From BOG-908 sp964244695 (GTDB lineage: Bacteria; Pseudomonadota; Alphaproteobacteria; Acetobacterales; Acetobacteraceae): a stretch of DNA of 5,711 bases. Of the stretch, positions 5,635 through 5,711 are shown piece by piece. The stretch lies in the NCBI GenBank assembly GCA_964244695.1, contig CAXTJZ010000231.1, positions 1 through 5,711 of the forward strand, in the 5' to 3' direction. How positions within the stretch are numbered: position 1 is the first letter of the stretch; each line of letters starts with the position of its first letter. Position numbers and translations under genes: made by a program. The notes beneath the pieces were generated by a model. That model did no database searches. It was not told the origin of the DNA and saw only the letters and a list, made by a program, of their open reading frames with translations.

Positions 5635-5711
5635 CTAGAATTCCTGCCAGTCGTCGTCCTCGCGGGCGGCGGCGCGCGGGGCTGCGGCAGCCGTTCGGCG
5701 CGGGGCAGGGG
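5635..5711 (-). CDS. C-terminal end of a methyl-accepting chemotaxis protein (partial)
   Basis: Only the last 25 codons lie in the window; the stop is TAG at 5637-5635. Read on the minus strand, the end is an Ala/Pro/Arg-rich flexible stretch, then EDDDWQEF. The last five residues, DWQEF, match the xWxxF/Y pentapeptide (NWETF in E. coli Tsr) that tethers CheR and CheB to high-abundance receptors, joined to the signalling domain by a flexible linker. Position directly before cheR agrees. No signalling domain is visible here, so the family call rests on the motif, linker and context. Confidence 0.85.
   Translation of the reverse strand, partial: PAPRRTAAAAPRAAAREDDDWQEF

Overview
The window is about 5.7 kb of high-GC DNA from a motile, Gram-negative bacterium, most likely a proteobacterium. 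Codons are strongly G/C-ending, long spurious antisense reading frames abound, and the right half is a chemotaxis adaptation operon of proteobacterial layout (mcp-cheR-cheD-cheB). The AT-rich palindromic intergenic repeats and the N-terminal domain of the photoreceptor gene remind me of alphaproteobacteria, perhaps Acetobacteraceae. That placement comes from memory and is weak.

Right half (3144-5711, all minus strand): the last 25 codons of a methyl-accepting chemotaxis protein, ending in the CheR/CheB-docking pentapeptide DWQEF. Then come cheR (methyltransferase), cheD (receptor deamidase) and cheB (response-regulator methylesterase). The genes are tightly packed: 18 nt from mcp to cheR, a 4-nt GTGA stop/start overlap from cheR to cheD, and 11 nt from cheD to cheB. 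Together they set the glutamate methylation and amidation state of the receptor. CheA, CheW and CheY must lie outside the window.

Left half (about 1-3100): a divergent pair separated by 65 bp. The minus-strand gene (1983 down to 147) encodes a three-domain HATPase - receiver - PP2C/SpoIIE phosphatase. It is broken by a one-base frameshift near 608-610, yet both halves of the phosphatase domain remain well conserved. The plus-strand gene (2049-2897) encodes a blue-light (BLUF) photoreceptor. Its N-terminal domain is not one normally seen with BLUF and resembles the phage 'ABA sandwich' domain.

This pair is bracketed by two inverted copies of a non-coding, nested palindromic repeat. One copy (1 to about 125) is cut by the window edge. 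The other (about 2914-3092) lies between the convergent ends of the BLUF gene and cheB. Each copy holds a GC-rich hairpin core and perfect A/T-rich hairpins, and overall is a large imperfect palindrome. The bracketed light-sensor/phosphatase unit beside a chemotaxis operon, the nested palindrome, and the mismatch between a pentapeptide-bearing receptor and a CheR that appears to lack the pentapeptide-binding loop are the points most worth a second look.
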